The position numbers and the translations under genes are program-made. From assembly GCA_023388255.1 (NCBI GenBank), contig JAEWGO010000024.1, positions 1 to 16,336 of the forward strand: 16,336 nt of DNA, in the 5' to 3' direction. A model generated the notes under the pieces. That model was not told where the DNA came from. It made no database searches and saw only the letters and a list, made by a program, of their open reading frames with translations. Shown here piece after piece: positions 1 through 12,943 of this stretch. The stretch is from Pseudomonadota bacterium (GTDB taxonomy: Bacteria; Pseudomonadota; Gammaproteobacteria; Xanthomonadales; Rhodanobacteraceae). Within the stretch, counting starts at the first letter, position 1. Every line of letters begins with the position of its first letter.

Positions 1-127
1 GGGCGACAACGTGAAGATGGTGGTGACCCTGATTGCGCCGATCGCGATGGACGATGGCCTGCGCTTCGCGATCCGCGAAGGCGGCCGTACCGTTGGCGCC
101 GGCGTGGTGGCCAAGGTCATCCAGTAA
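1..127 (+). CDS. tuf: Elongation factor Tu, C-terminal end (partial, 5' end outside window)
   Basis: This is the last 41 codons of an EF-Tu gene, read from position 2 to the TAA at 125-127. The peptide begins GDNVKMVVTLIAPIAMDDGL and ends GAGVVAKVIQ, which is the C-terminal beta-barrel (domain 3) of EF-Tu. EF-Tu is the GTPase that carries aminoacyl-tRNA to the ribosomal A site. The G domain lies outside the window, so only the end can be judged, and it is intact and in frame. A second tuf gene starts at 16210 in the same orientation, so the genome carries at least two copies. Whether they are identical cannot be tested here because the visible parts do not overlap. The next gene is tRNA-Trp, a common arrangement in this lineage. 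Confidence 0.97.
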   Translation, partial: GDNVKMVVTLIAPIAMDDGLRFAIREGGRTVGAGVVAKVIQ

Positions 128-150
128 AGGTCGGCGATCAGAGGTGTGCG

Positions 151-170
151 GCCGGCGGTTGTCCGTCGGC
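151..170 (+). other. Stem-loop in the tuf-tRNA-Trp spacer
   Basis: An 8-bp inverted repeat, GCCGGCGG (151-158) with CCGTCGGC (163-170), contains one G-U pair and closes a TTGT loop. No T-tract follows, so it is not a typical terminator. It could stabilise or help process the tuf 3' end. The role is inference only. Confidence 0.3.
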
Positions 171-200
171 TGTGCGCGAACTGCCGCTCACCAGGTTTCG

Positions 201-233
201 GCAGGCGGATCCGCAACGATCCGCCTTTGCCAT
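201..233 (+). terminator. Terminator-like hairpin after tuf
   Basis: A perfect 9-bp stem, AGGCGGATC (203-211) with GATCCGCCT (218-226), closes a CGCAAC loop and is followed by TTGCCATTTG. The T-run is interrupted, so termination may be partial. I see no convincing promoter between this hairpin and tRNA-Trp at 249. Readthrough from tuf into the tRNA and secE-nusG is therefore likely, and the hairpin may act as an attenuator or processing site. Confidence 0.45.
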
Positions 234-248
234 TTGAACAAGACCCAT

Positions 249-324
<76 letters not shown>

Positions 325-391
325 TTACGTTCCCGGCCCGGATGGTCGGTTGACTGCACCATCACGGATCGATGGCTGAAGCCCATAACCT

Positions 392-775
392 ATGAATGCC
401 AAGGTCGAAAAAGCGGGTGCGACGAATGCGCTCGACATGGTCAAGCTTGCGCTCGCGGCTGTGCTGCTGGTGGCGGGCATCGTTGCCTATTACTACTTCG
501 ACTGGACCAGTTGGGCGCGCATCGGCGTGCTGCTGGTCGGCCTGATTGGCGCGGCGGCCGTTGCGGCATTCACCGGCATCGGTCGCGCGGTGCGCGAGTA
601 CCTGGCCGAATCGCAGTTCGAATTGCGCAAGGTCGTATGGCCGACCCGCGAAGAGACGCTGCGCACGACCGTGGTCATCCTCATCGTGGTGGTCATCCTC
701 AGTCTGCTGCTTGGCTTGATCGACTTCCTGCTGAAGTGGATCGTGCTGGACAATCTTCTGAAGCTGGGAGGCTGA
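392..775 (+). CDS. secE: Protein translocase subunit SecE
   Basis: SecE is the essential small subunit of the SecYEG inner-membrane channel and clamps the two halves of SecY. The protein is 127 aa, the same length as E. coli SecE. Three hydrophobic segments are visible at about residues 18-35, 43-60 and 93-115, so it is the three-helix proteobacterial form. The conserved amphipathic/cytoplasmic motif ELRKVVWPTREET (77-89) precedes the last, essential helix. The ATG at 392 gives the expected family length, but the upstream region has only a weak Shine-Dalgarno sequence. The stop lies 7 bases before the nusG start, so the two genes are co-transcribed, as in most bacteria. Confidence 0.97.
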   Translation: MNAKVEKAGATNALDMVKLALAAVLLVAGIVAYYYFDWTSWARIGVLLVGLIGAAAVAAFTGIGRAVREYLAESQFELRKVVWPTREETLRTTVVILIVVVILSLLLGLIDFLLKWIVLDNLLKLGG

Positions 776-782
776 GCCAGGC

Positions 783-1343
783 ATGAGCAAGCGCTGGTAT
801 GTGGTCCACGCCTATTCCGGTTTCGAGCACGCGGTATCGCGCTCGCTGAAGGAGCGCATCGCGCGCGCCGGCATGGAAGACCGGTTCGGCGAGGTGCTGG
901 TGCCGACCGAGGAAGTCATCGAAATGCGCGGCGGCCAGAAACGGCGCAGCGAGCGCAAGTTCTTCCCCGGCTATGTGCTGGTGCAGATCGAGACGCACGA
1001 GGAAGGCAAGGGCATCAAGATCGACGACGAATCCTGGCATCTGGTCAAGGAAACGCCGAAGGTCATGGGTTTCATCGGCGGCACCGCGGATCGGCCATTG
1101 CCGATCAAGGACTCGGAGGCCGACGGTATCCTGCAGCGTGTGCAGAATGCCGTGGACAAGCCGCGTCCGAAGGTGCTGTTCGAACCGGGCGAAATGGTGC
1201 GTGTCACCGACGGGCCGTTCAACGACTTCAACGGCGTGGTCGAGGAAGTCAATTACGAGAAGAGCCGTCTGCGCGTGGCAGTGCTGATTTTCGGGCGTTC
1301 CACGCCGGTCGAGCTGGAATTTGGCCAGGTCGAAAAAGCGTAG
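783..1343 (+). CDS. nusG: Transcription termination/antitermination factor NusG
   Basis: NusG binds the RNA polymerase clamp. It suppresses pausing, assists Rho and links the polymerase to ribosomal protein S10. The 186-aa protein has an N-terminal NGN domain (about 1-118, with RWYVVHAYSGFE near the start and ERKFFPGYVLVQ at 57-68), a linker, and a C-terminal KOW domain (about 134-186, with FEPGEMVRVTDGPFNDFNGV). Compared with E. coli NusG (181 aa) the N-terminus is slightly shorter, and there are about 9 extra residues at about 71-82, just before SWHLVKE. I recall the same insertion in Xanthomonas-type NusG. A GGGAGG element at 766-771, 11 bases before the ATG, is the likely ribosome binding site and lies inside the end of secE. 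Confidence 0.98.
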   Translation: MSKRWYVVHAYSGFEHAVSRSLKERIARAGMEDRFGEVLVPTEEVIEMRGGQKRRSERKFFPGYVLVQIETHEEGKGIKIDDESWHLVKETPKVMGFIGGTADRPLPIKDSEADGILQRVQNAVDKPRPKVLFEPGEMVRVTDGPFNDFNGVVEEVNYEKSRLRVAVLIFGRSTPVELEFGQVEKA

Positions 1344-1377
1344 ACGTCGCCGCTCAGGCAGCGCTTTCATGAAAAGT

Positions 1378-1403
1378 CCGGCACGGATGCCGGTCTGTTC
1401 TTC
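1378..1403 (+). terminator. Weak terminator-like hairpin after nusG
   Basis: A perfect 6-bp stem, CCGGCA (1378-1383) with TGCCGG (1388-1393), closes a CGGA loop and is followed by a pyrimidine-rich TCTGTTCTTC. It lies 34 bases after the nusG stop and about 85 bases before rplK. E. coli ends the secE-nusG unit here and starts rplKA from its own promoter. The stem is short and the T-run broken, so the call is tentative. Confidence 0.35.
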
Positions 1404-1410
1404 GCGGTCA

Positions 1411-1486
1411 TGGAGGGCCGCATAAATAGCGGAGGAGTCCCGCAGCCCCAGGCGTGCAGACGTTCGAACTCCAGGAGTAGACAGCA
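1411..1486 (+). promoter_or_regulatory. rplK leader, possible L1 autoregulatory site
   Basis: In E. coli, protein L1 binds the L11 mRNA leader near the rplK start and represses rplK-rplA. Here GGAGT (1434-1438) can pair with ACTCC (1468-1472) immediately before the Shine-Dalgarno AGGAG (1473-1477). The pairing encloses about 29 bases that can form a smaller GCGT/ACGT hairpin. That placement suits a repressor site that masks the ribosome binding site. I could not align it confidently to the 23S-like L1 consensus, so this is inferred from position and pairing only. Confidence 0.25.
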
Positions 1487-1915
1487 ATGGCAAAGAAAGT
1501 AGTCGGCTACATCAAGCTGCAGGTCAAGGCCGGTCAGGCCAATCCGTCGCCGCCGGTGGGTCCCGCCCTCGGCCAGCGTGGCCTCAACATCATGGAGTTC
1601 TGCAAGGCGTTCAATGCCGCCACGCAGAAGCTCGAACCGGGTCTGCCGATTCCGGTCGTGATCACCGCGTATTCGGATCGCACGTTCACCTTCATCACGA
1701 AGACGCCGCCGGCGACGATCCTGCTGAAGAAGGCGGTCGGCATCACGTCCGGCTCCAAGCGTCCGAACACCGAGAAGGTCGGCAAGGTCACTCGTGCGCA
1801 GCTCGAGGCGATCGCCAAGCAGAAAGAACCCGATCTGACTGCGGCCGATCTGGATGCCGCCGTTCGCACGATCGCGGGCAGCGCCCGCAGCATGGGTCTG
1901 GTGTCGGAGATCTGA
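1487..1915 (+). CDS. rplK: 50S ribosomal protein L11
   Basis: L11 binds the GTPase-associated region of 23S rRNA at the base of the L7/L12 stalk. It is needed for RelA-dependent stringent signalling and is the target region of thiostrepton-type antibiotics. The 142-aa product matches the E. coli length exactly. The N-terminal domain carries the proline-rich PSPPVGPALGQRG (20-32), and the C-terminal RNA-binding domain includes AVGITSGSKRPN. The ATG at 1487 is preceded by AGGAG at 1473-1477 with a 9-base spacer. The TGA is separated from the rplA ATG by a single base, indicating translational coupling with L1. Nothing is unusual. Confidence 0.99.
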   Translation: MAKKVVGYIKLQVKAGQANPSPPVGPALGQRGLNIMEFCKAFNAATQKLEPGLPIPVVITAYSDRTFTFITKTPPATILLKKAVGITSGSKRPNTEKVGKVTRAQLEAIAKQKEPDLTAADLDAAVRTIAGSARSMGLVSEI

Positions 1916-1916
1916 T

Positions 1917-2618
1917 ATGAGCACGAAGATCAGCAAGCGTTACAAGGCCCTCGCCGCGAAAGTCGTGCCGGGCAAGACCTACAGCCTCGATGAAGCGCTG
2001 AAGATGGTCAAGGAAGGCGCCAAGGCGAAGTTTCCGGAATCCGTTGACGTCGCGGTTCGCCTCGGCATCGATGCGAAGAAGTCCGACCAGGGTGTGCGTG
2101 GCTCGGCAATGATGCCGCACGGCACCGGCAAGGCTGTCAAGGTCGCGGTGTTCTGCCCGGCCGGCGAGAAGGCGGAAGCGGCCAAGGCCGCCGGCGCCGA
2201 CGCGGTCGGCATGGAAGACCTCGCCGAGCGTATGCAGGCGGGCGACCTCGACTTCGGCCGCGTGATTGCGACGCCGGATGCGATGCGCGTGGTGGGCAAG
2301 CTCGGCCAGCTGCTCGGCCCGCGCGGTTTGATGCCGAACCCGAAGGATGGCTCGGTCGCAGCCGATGTGGTCACTGCGGTCAAGAATGCCAAGGCGGGGC
2401 AGGTCAAGTTCCGCAACGACAAGGCCGGCATCATCCATTGTTCGATCGGCAAGGCGAGTTTCGAAGTCGCTGCGTTGAAGGACAACCTCAACGCGCTGCT
2501 GTCGGACCTGGTCAAGGCCAAGCCGTCGTCCGCAAAGGGCGTGTTCCTGCAGCGCGTGTCGCTGTCGAGCACGATGGGCGTTGGCATCGCTGTCGATCCG
2601 TCGACCGTTTCGGTTTGA
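1917..2618 (+). CDS. rplA: 50S ribosomal protein L1
   Basis: L1 forms the mobile arm of the 50S subunit that helps eject deacylated tRNA from the E site. In gammaproteobacteria it also represses its own rplK-rplA mRNA. The 233-aa protein (E. coli 234) has the two-domain L1 fold and the family signature GKLGQLLGPRGLMPNPK at 127-143. The reading frame is open further upstream, to an ATG at 1854 inside rplK. The ATG at 1917 is the real start because MSTKISKRYK aligns with the family N-terminus and GGAG (1906-1909) lies 7 bases upstream. The start sits one base after the rplK stop, a typical coupled pair. A strong terminator hairpin follows 9 bases after the stop. Confidence 0.99.
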   Translation: MSTKISKRYKALAAKVVPGKTYSLDEALKMVKEGAKAKFPESVDVAVRLGIDAKKSDQGVRGSAMMPHGTGKAVKVAVFCPAGEKAEAAKAAGADAVGMEDLAERMQAGDLDFGRVIATPDAMRVVGKLGQLLGPRGLMPNPKDGSVAADVVTAVKNAKAGQVKFRNDKAGIIHCSIGKASFEVAALKDNLNALLSDLVKAKPSSAKGVFLQRVSLSSTMGVGIAVDPSTVSV

Positions 2619-2626
2619 TTTGGAAG

Positions 2627-2658
2627 CCCGGTGCCGCGTCGCGGCGCCGGGTTGTTTC
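2627..2658 (+). terminator. Strong intrinsic terminator/attenuator between rplA and rplJ
   Basis: An 11-bp GC-rich stem, CCCGGTGCCGC (2627-2637) with GCGGCGCCGGG (2641-2651), contains one U-G pair and closes a GTC triloop. It is followed directly by TTGTTTC (2652-2658). This is the best-formed terminator structure in the first 12 kb. It probably ends the rplK-rplA message, fully or partly. A promoter for rplJ should then lie downstream, but I could not identify one by eye. Confidence 0.7.
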
Positions 2659-2739
2659 ACGAATTTTGAGGGCGCCCGCCGTGAGGCGGGAGCCGTCAAA
2701 GACCGCAGGCGGCCAAGACGGCGCGATCGGGATGCACGG

Positions 2740-2965
2740 ATGCACGATTTGCAGGGATTCTCCCGATCCTGCCGGCAAGGTCTCAAAAGACCAGCCTGCG
2801 TAGATGGTGTCGCCTCCTGGAAAATATCTGGTTCACAGCCTCTGGGCAGACCAGTCAGACAGGCCACCACCGGAACGCGATTCGCGTTCCCGGCATCCAG
2901 GACGGATGTCGTTCAGGACCGCGAACGGCCACTGGCCGTGAGCGGAGTTCATTTGGAGGAGTGCA
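2740..2965 (+). promoter_or_regulatory. L10-type mRNA leader upstream of rplJ
   Basis: The 347-base gap between rplA and rplJ (2619-2965) has no gene. Its second half resembles the gammaproteobacterial L10 leader, where the L10-(L7/L12) complex binds and represses rplJL translation. Visible elements are a GGTCT/AGACC hairpin (2779-2792, loop CAAA), the segment GCCTGCGTAGATGGTG (2794-2809), and GGTTCACAGCC (2830-2840). Three hairpins follow: GGAACGCG/CGCGTTCC (2872-2890, 8 bp perfect), CATCC/GGATG (2894-2908) and ACGGCC/GGCCGT (2925-2939). The first half holds the terminator at 2627-2658 and a CCCGCC/GGCGGG hairpin at 2675-2690. The rplJ Shine-Dalgarno GGAGG is at 2955-2959. The leader identification rests on position and remembered sequence motifs, not on a covariance search. 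Confidence 0.6.
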
Positions 2966-3499
2966 ATGGCTCTTAATCTGTCCCAGAAGAAAGAAGTTGT
3001 CGCCGAGCTGGCAGAAGTCGCCGCCACCGCCCACTCCCTGGTCGCCGCCGAGTACGCGGGCACCACGGTCGAGCAGATGACCGCGATGCGCAAGAAGGCT
3101 CGCGAAACCGGTGTGTTCTTGAAAGTCGTCAAGAACACATTGGCGTCACGCGCCGTCGTCGGTACCGAGTATGAGTGCGTCCAGGATTCGCTGGTCGGTC
3201 CGCTGCTGTACGCGTTTTCCAAGAATGAGCCCGGCGCAGCCGGTCGTCTGATCAAGGAATTCGCCAAAGGCAACGACAAGCTGCAGGCGAAGGTCGTCGC
3301 CGTGGGTGGCCAGCAGTACCCGGCCAGTCATGTCGAGGTGCTGGCTTCGCTACCGACGCTCGATCAGGCCCTGGCCATGCTGGCCCGCGTGCTTGCCGAG
3401 CCGGCCACCATGTTCGCGCGTGCGGTCAAGGCTGTCGCCGACAAGCAGGGTGGTGGCGACGAAGCCGCTGCTCCGGTCGAGGCCGAAACGGCCGCTTGA
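2966..3499 (+). CDS. rplJ: 50S ribosomal protein L10
   Basis: L10 anchors the L7/L12 dimers to 23S rRNA and forms the base of the ribosomal stalk. It also represses its own operon through the mRNA leader. The protein is 177 aa, longer than the 165 aa of E. coli, mostly because of an Ala/Glu-rich C-terminal tail (about 163-177, including DEAAAPVEAE). The N-terminal rRNA-binding domain (about 1-130) includes VVKNTLASRA at 54-63. The C-terminal helix that docks L7/L12 dimers lies around 132-160. The start is supported by GGAGG with a 6-base spacer. It lies 59 bases before rplL and is certainly co-transcribed with it. Confidence 0.98.
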   Translation: MALNLSQKKEVVAELAEVAATAHSLVAAEYAGTTVEQMTAMRKKARETGVFLKVVKNTLASRAVVGTEYECVQDSLVGPLLYAFSKNEPGAAGRLIKEFAKGNDKLQAKVVAVGGQQYPASHVEVLASLPTLDQALAMLARVLAEPATMFARAVKAVADKQGGGDEAAAPVEAETAA

Positions 3500-3558
3500 G
3501 TGCGACCCGCAACGACTTGCTGAACCCTTTCCAGAAAAATTTACCGAGGTAATCCACA

Positions 3559-3927
3559 ATGTCCCTGTCCAACGAACAGATCGTCGAAGCCGTCGCCGCG
3601 AAGAGCCTCATGGAAGTCATGGAGCTGGTCAAGGCGATCGAAGAGAAGTTTGGTGTTTCCGCCGCTGCTCCGGTTGCTGCTGCCGGTCCGGCTGCTGCTG
3701 CCGCCGCGGTCGAAGAGCAGACCGAGTTCAGCGTCATCCTGAAGAGCGCCGGCGACAAGAAGGTCGACGTCATCAAGGCCGTCCGTGCCATCACCGGCCT
3801 GGGCCTGAAGGAAGCCAAGGACCTCACCGAGGCCGGTGGCGTCCTGAAGGATGCCGTGTCGAAGGATGACGCTGCCAAGATGAAGAAGGACCTGGAAGCT
3901 GCCGGCGCGACCGTCGAGGTCAAGTGA
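3559..3927 (+). CDS. rplL: 50S ribosomal protein L7/L12
   Basis: L7/L12 is the multicopy flexible stalk protein that recruits and activates translational GTPases such as EF-G and EF-Tu. The product is 122 aa (E. coli 121). It has an N-terminal dimerisation domain (about 1-33, SNEQIVEAVAAKSLMEVMEL), an Ala/Pro-rich hinge (35-51) and a C-terminal factor-binding domain (53-122) with the conserved GLGLKEAKDLTE at 80-91. The ribosome binding site GAGGT (3546-3550) is 8 bases from the ATG. The gene is far stronger in preferred codons than the surrounding spacer. Its stop codon lies inside a perfect hairpin (3925-3943), and the spacer to rpoB is unusually rich in RNA structure. Confidence 0.99.
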   Translation: MSLSNEQIVEAVAAKSLMEVMELVKAIEEKFGVSAAAPVAAAGPAAAAAAVEEQTEFSVILKSAGDKKVDVIKAVRAITGLGLKEAKDLTEAGGVLKDAVSKDDAAKMKKDLEAAGATVEVK

Positions 3928-3943
3928 CGACAGAATGTCGTCA
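3925..3943 (+). other. Perfect hairpin spanning the rplL stop codon
   Basis: TGACGACA (3925-3932) and TGTCGTCA (3936-3943) form an 8-bp perfect stem with a GAA loop. The first three bases are the rplL TGA codon. A ribosome terminating on rplL would have to melt this stem. No T-tract follows, so it is not a terminator. The right arm shares GTCA with the start of the repeat at 3939. Confidence 0.5.
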
Positions 3944-4026
3944 TCCCGGCCAGTACATGGAGGTACGGCGAGTCGGGGTCCAGCATCTTTGACGAGCTGC
4001 TGGATTCCACTCGCCACGGAATGACA
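3939..4026 (+). repeat. REPIN-like palindromic repeat in the rplL-rpoB spacer
   Basis: The element has imperfect terminal inverted repeats, GTCATCCCG (3940-3948) and CGGAATGAC (4017-4025). A long inner stem pairs 3967-3985 (GGCGAGT, then GGGG, then TCCAGCA) with 3998-4015 (TGCTGGA, TTCC, ACTCGCC), with two G-U pairs and one bulged base around a 12-base loop. An extra arm at 3953-3966 (GTAC...GTAC) gives a branched fold. The GTCAT-CCCG...GGGTCCA form is typical of REP-family intergenic repeats in many proteobacteria. Membership of a genome-wide family cannot be shown from this window, but a related half-element occurs at 12731-12757. Confidence 0.6.
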
Positions 4027-4031
4027 AGGCC

Positions 4032-4062
4032 AAGCCTGGGGGCGCAAGCTCCCGGGCTTTGC
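4032..4062 (+). terminator. Attenuator-like hairpin with GCAA tetraloop upstream of rpoB
   Basis: A 12-bp stem, AAGCCTGGGGGC (4032-4043) with GCTCCCGGGCTT (4048-4059), contains two G-U pairs and closes a GCAA (GNRA) tetraloop. Only a short U-run (CTTTG) follows. In E. coli a partial terminator between rplL and rpoB lowers polymerase expression relative to the ribosomal proteins, and this hairpin is in the matching place. The weak U-run suggests partial termination. Confidence 0.5.
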
Positions 4063-4081
4063 CCGTTGCGGATTCGCGAAT

Positions 4082-4140
4082 GGGCATGGGAAATCGCAGG
4101 GAACGCCCCAACATGAGGCTTCCTGCGATTTCCGATGTCC
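4082..4140 (+). other. Long stem-loop before rpoB, RNase III site candidate
   Basis: The core is a perfect 12-bp stem, GGAAATCGCAGG (4089-4100) with CCTGCGATTTCC (4122-4133). Outside a single G-G mismatch (4088/4134) it continues for six more pairs (4082-4087 with 4135-4140, one G-U). The apical part adds two A-U pairs after a bulged G. The long, nearly uninterrupted double strand in a rplL-rpoB spacer matches the position where E. coli RNase III cuts the rplJL-rpoBC transcript. The function is inferred from position and shape. Confidence 0.55.
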
Positions 4141-4165
4141 GTTTTCACCTTCCGGTTTTCTCCCC

Positions 4166-4185
4166 TGCGACGCGCCGCCGTCGCA
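4166..4185 (+). other. Small hairpin just upstream of the rpoB ribosome binding site
   Basis: TGCGACG (4166-4172) and CGTCGCA (4179-4185) form a perfect 7-bp stem around CGCCGC, ending 8 bases before the rpoB Shine-Dalgarno sequence. It may define the 5' boundary of the initiation region after RNase III cleavage. No function can be shown. Confidence 0.3.
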
Positions 4186-4193
4186 CGTTGTAC

Positions 4194-4199
4194 GAGGTG
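4194..4199 (+). promoter_or_regulatory. rpoB ribosome binding site (decides the start)
   Basis: GAGGTG at 4194-4199 lies 8 bases before ATG 4208. The frame is also open from a GTG at 4199, but that codon overlaps the Shine-Dalgarno sequence itself, so ATG 4208 is preferred. Confidence 0.75.
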
Positions 4200-4207
4200 T
4201 GCTCCTC

Positions 4208-8380
<4,173 letters not shown>

Positions 8381-8404
8381 CAGGGGCAGCGGGGCTCGGC
8401 ATCC

Positions 8405-8436
8405 GGGGTTCGTCGATGTCCATCCGACGAACGCCC
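8405..8436 (+). other. Stem-loop in the rpoB-rpoC spacer
   Basis: A perfect 8-bp stem, GTTCGTCG (8408-8415) with CGACGAAC (8425-8432), is extended outward by GGG (8405-8407)/CCC (8434-8436) past a bulged G. The loop can form a further GAT/ATC pairing. No T-tract follows, so it is more likely a stability or processing element than a terminator. rpoB and rpoC must be co-transcribed. Confidence 0.4.
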
Positions 8437-8459
8437 GATCTCACGAAAGCCCGCTTTGA

Positions 8460-8494
8460 CGAATCCCGAATCTCGACTCTCGAATCCCGGAGAA
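8460..8494 (+). repeat. Heptanucleotide tandem repeat running into the rpoC ribosome binding site
   Basis: Consecutive 7-base units read CGAATCC (8460), CGAATCT (8467), CGACTCT (8474) and CGAATCC (8481). A decayed fifth unit, CGGAGAA (8488), supplies the GGAGA Shine-Dalgarno (8489-8493), 5 bases from the rpoC ATG. CGAATCCCG occurs exactly twice, 21 bases apart. Similar short GAATC-type repeats occur in xanthomonad intergenic regions as I recall them, which I cannot verify here. Confidence 0.6.
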
Positions 8495-8498
8495 TCAA

Positions 8499-12704
<4,206 letters not shown>

Positions 12705-12726
12705 TTCAAATGCTTCATTCGTCTGA

Positions 12727-12772
12727 ATGACGTCATGCCCGCAAAGGCGGGCATCCAATGCCAAGCGCTTGG
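12727..12772 (+). repeat. REP-like half-element with palindromes after rpoC
   Basis: Three symmetric units lie in tandem: the palindrome ATGACGTCAT (12727-12736), the hairpin ATGCCCGC (12735-12742)/GCGGGCAT (12747-12754) with an AAAG loop, and the 12-base perfect palindrome CCAAGCGCTTGG (12761-12772). The segment CGTCATGCCCGC...GGCGGGCATCCA has the classical form of proteobacterial REP repeats and resembles the left end of the element at 3939. A TCATTC/GAATGA hairpin (12715-12730) adjoins it on the rpoC side. Confidence 0.6.
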
Positions 12773-12821
12773 TTCTCCGTGATGGCGGGGATGGCGGTCC
12801 GGAAGGCGCATCACCATCGAA

Positions 12822-12848
12822 ATGAGGCGAAGGATTCGCCTCGTGTTC
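12822..12848 (+). terminator. Hairpin after rpoC, weak terminator candidate
   Basis: A perfect 8-bp stem, GAGGCGAA (12824-12831) with TTCGCCTC (12835-12842), has a GGA loop and can extend by two weak pairs to 12822/12844. It is followed by GTGTTC, so the U-run is poor. It lies between the rpoC stop and the str promoter and may define the 3' end of the rpoBC message. Confidence 0.4.
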
Positions 12849-12870
12849 GGGCGCAGGATGCCGAGACGCG

Positions 12871-12900
12871 TTGACGATTTTGTTAGCGGCGCGTTATACT
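12871..12900 (+). promoter_or_regulatory. Sigma-70 promoter of the str operon
   Basis: A -35 element TTGACG (12871-12876, 5 of 6 to consensus) and a -10 element TATACT (12895-12900, 5 of 6) are separated by 18 bases. The likely transcription start is near G12906. This is the best promoter visible in the window. It would give an rpsL leader of about 80 bases that begins almost at the hairpin at 12911. Confidence 0.8.
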
Positions 12901-12910
12901 CTTTCGTCTT

Positions 12911-12943
12911 GGCGGGCCGGATTTTTCGGCCTGCCTTTTGTTT
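12911..12943 (+). terminator. Promoter-proximal terminator/attenuator in the rpsL leader
   Basis: GGCGGGCCG (12911-12919) pairs with CGGCCTGCC (12927-12935) over 9 bp with one G-U pair, around a GATTTTT loop. It is followed by TTTTGTTT (12936-12943), a textbook intrinsic terminator. It sits only about 5 bases after the predicted transcription start, inside the str operon leader. The 3' arm GCCTGC (12929-12934) can also pair with GCAGGC (12967-12972), next to the rpsL start. A premature terminator upstream of rpsL has been predicted in Pseudomonas (the Rfam Pseudomonas rpsL leader). Alternatively it also stops readthrough from rpoBC. Confidence 0.75.

Noticed and set aside
337..349. 13-base exact repeat CCCGGATGGTCGG, also at 13980-13992
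   Set aside because: One 13-base match is expected by chance in a GC-rich sequence of this length, and the surrounding bases do not extend the similarity.
1398..1427. Possible rplK promoter (TTCTTC, 17-base or similar spacer, CATAAAT)
   Set aside because: The -10-like CATAAAT is fair, but the -35 matches consensus at only two positions. It was not strong enough to list as a feature.
2891..2898. Octamer CGGCATCC recurring in spacers (2891, 8397, 13944)
   Set aside because: The same word also occurs inside rpoC coding sequence, so enrichment in spacers is not convincing. It may be degenerate REP tails, but this cannot be shown.
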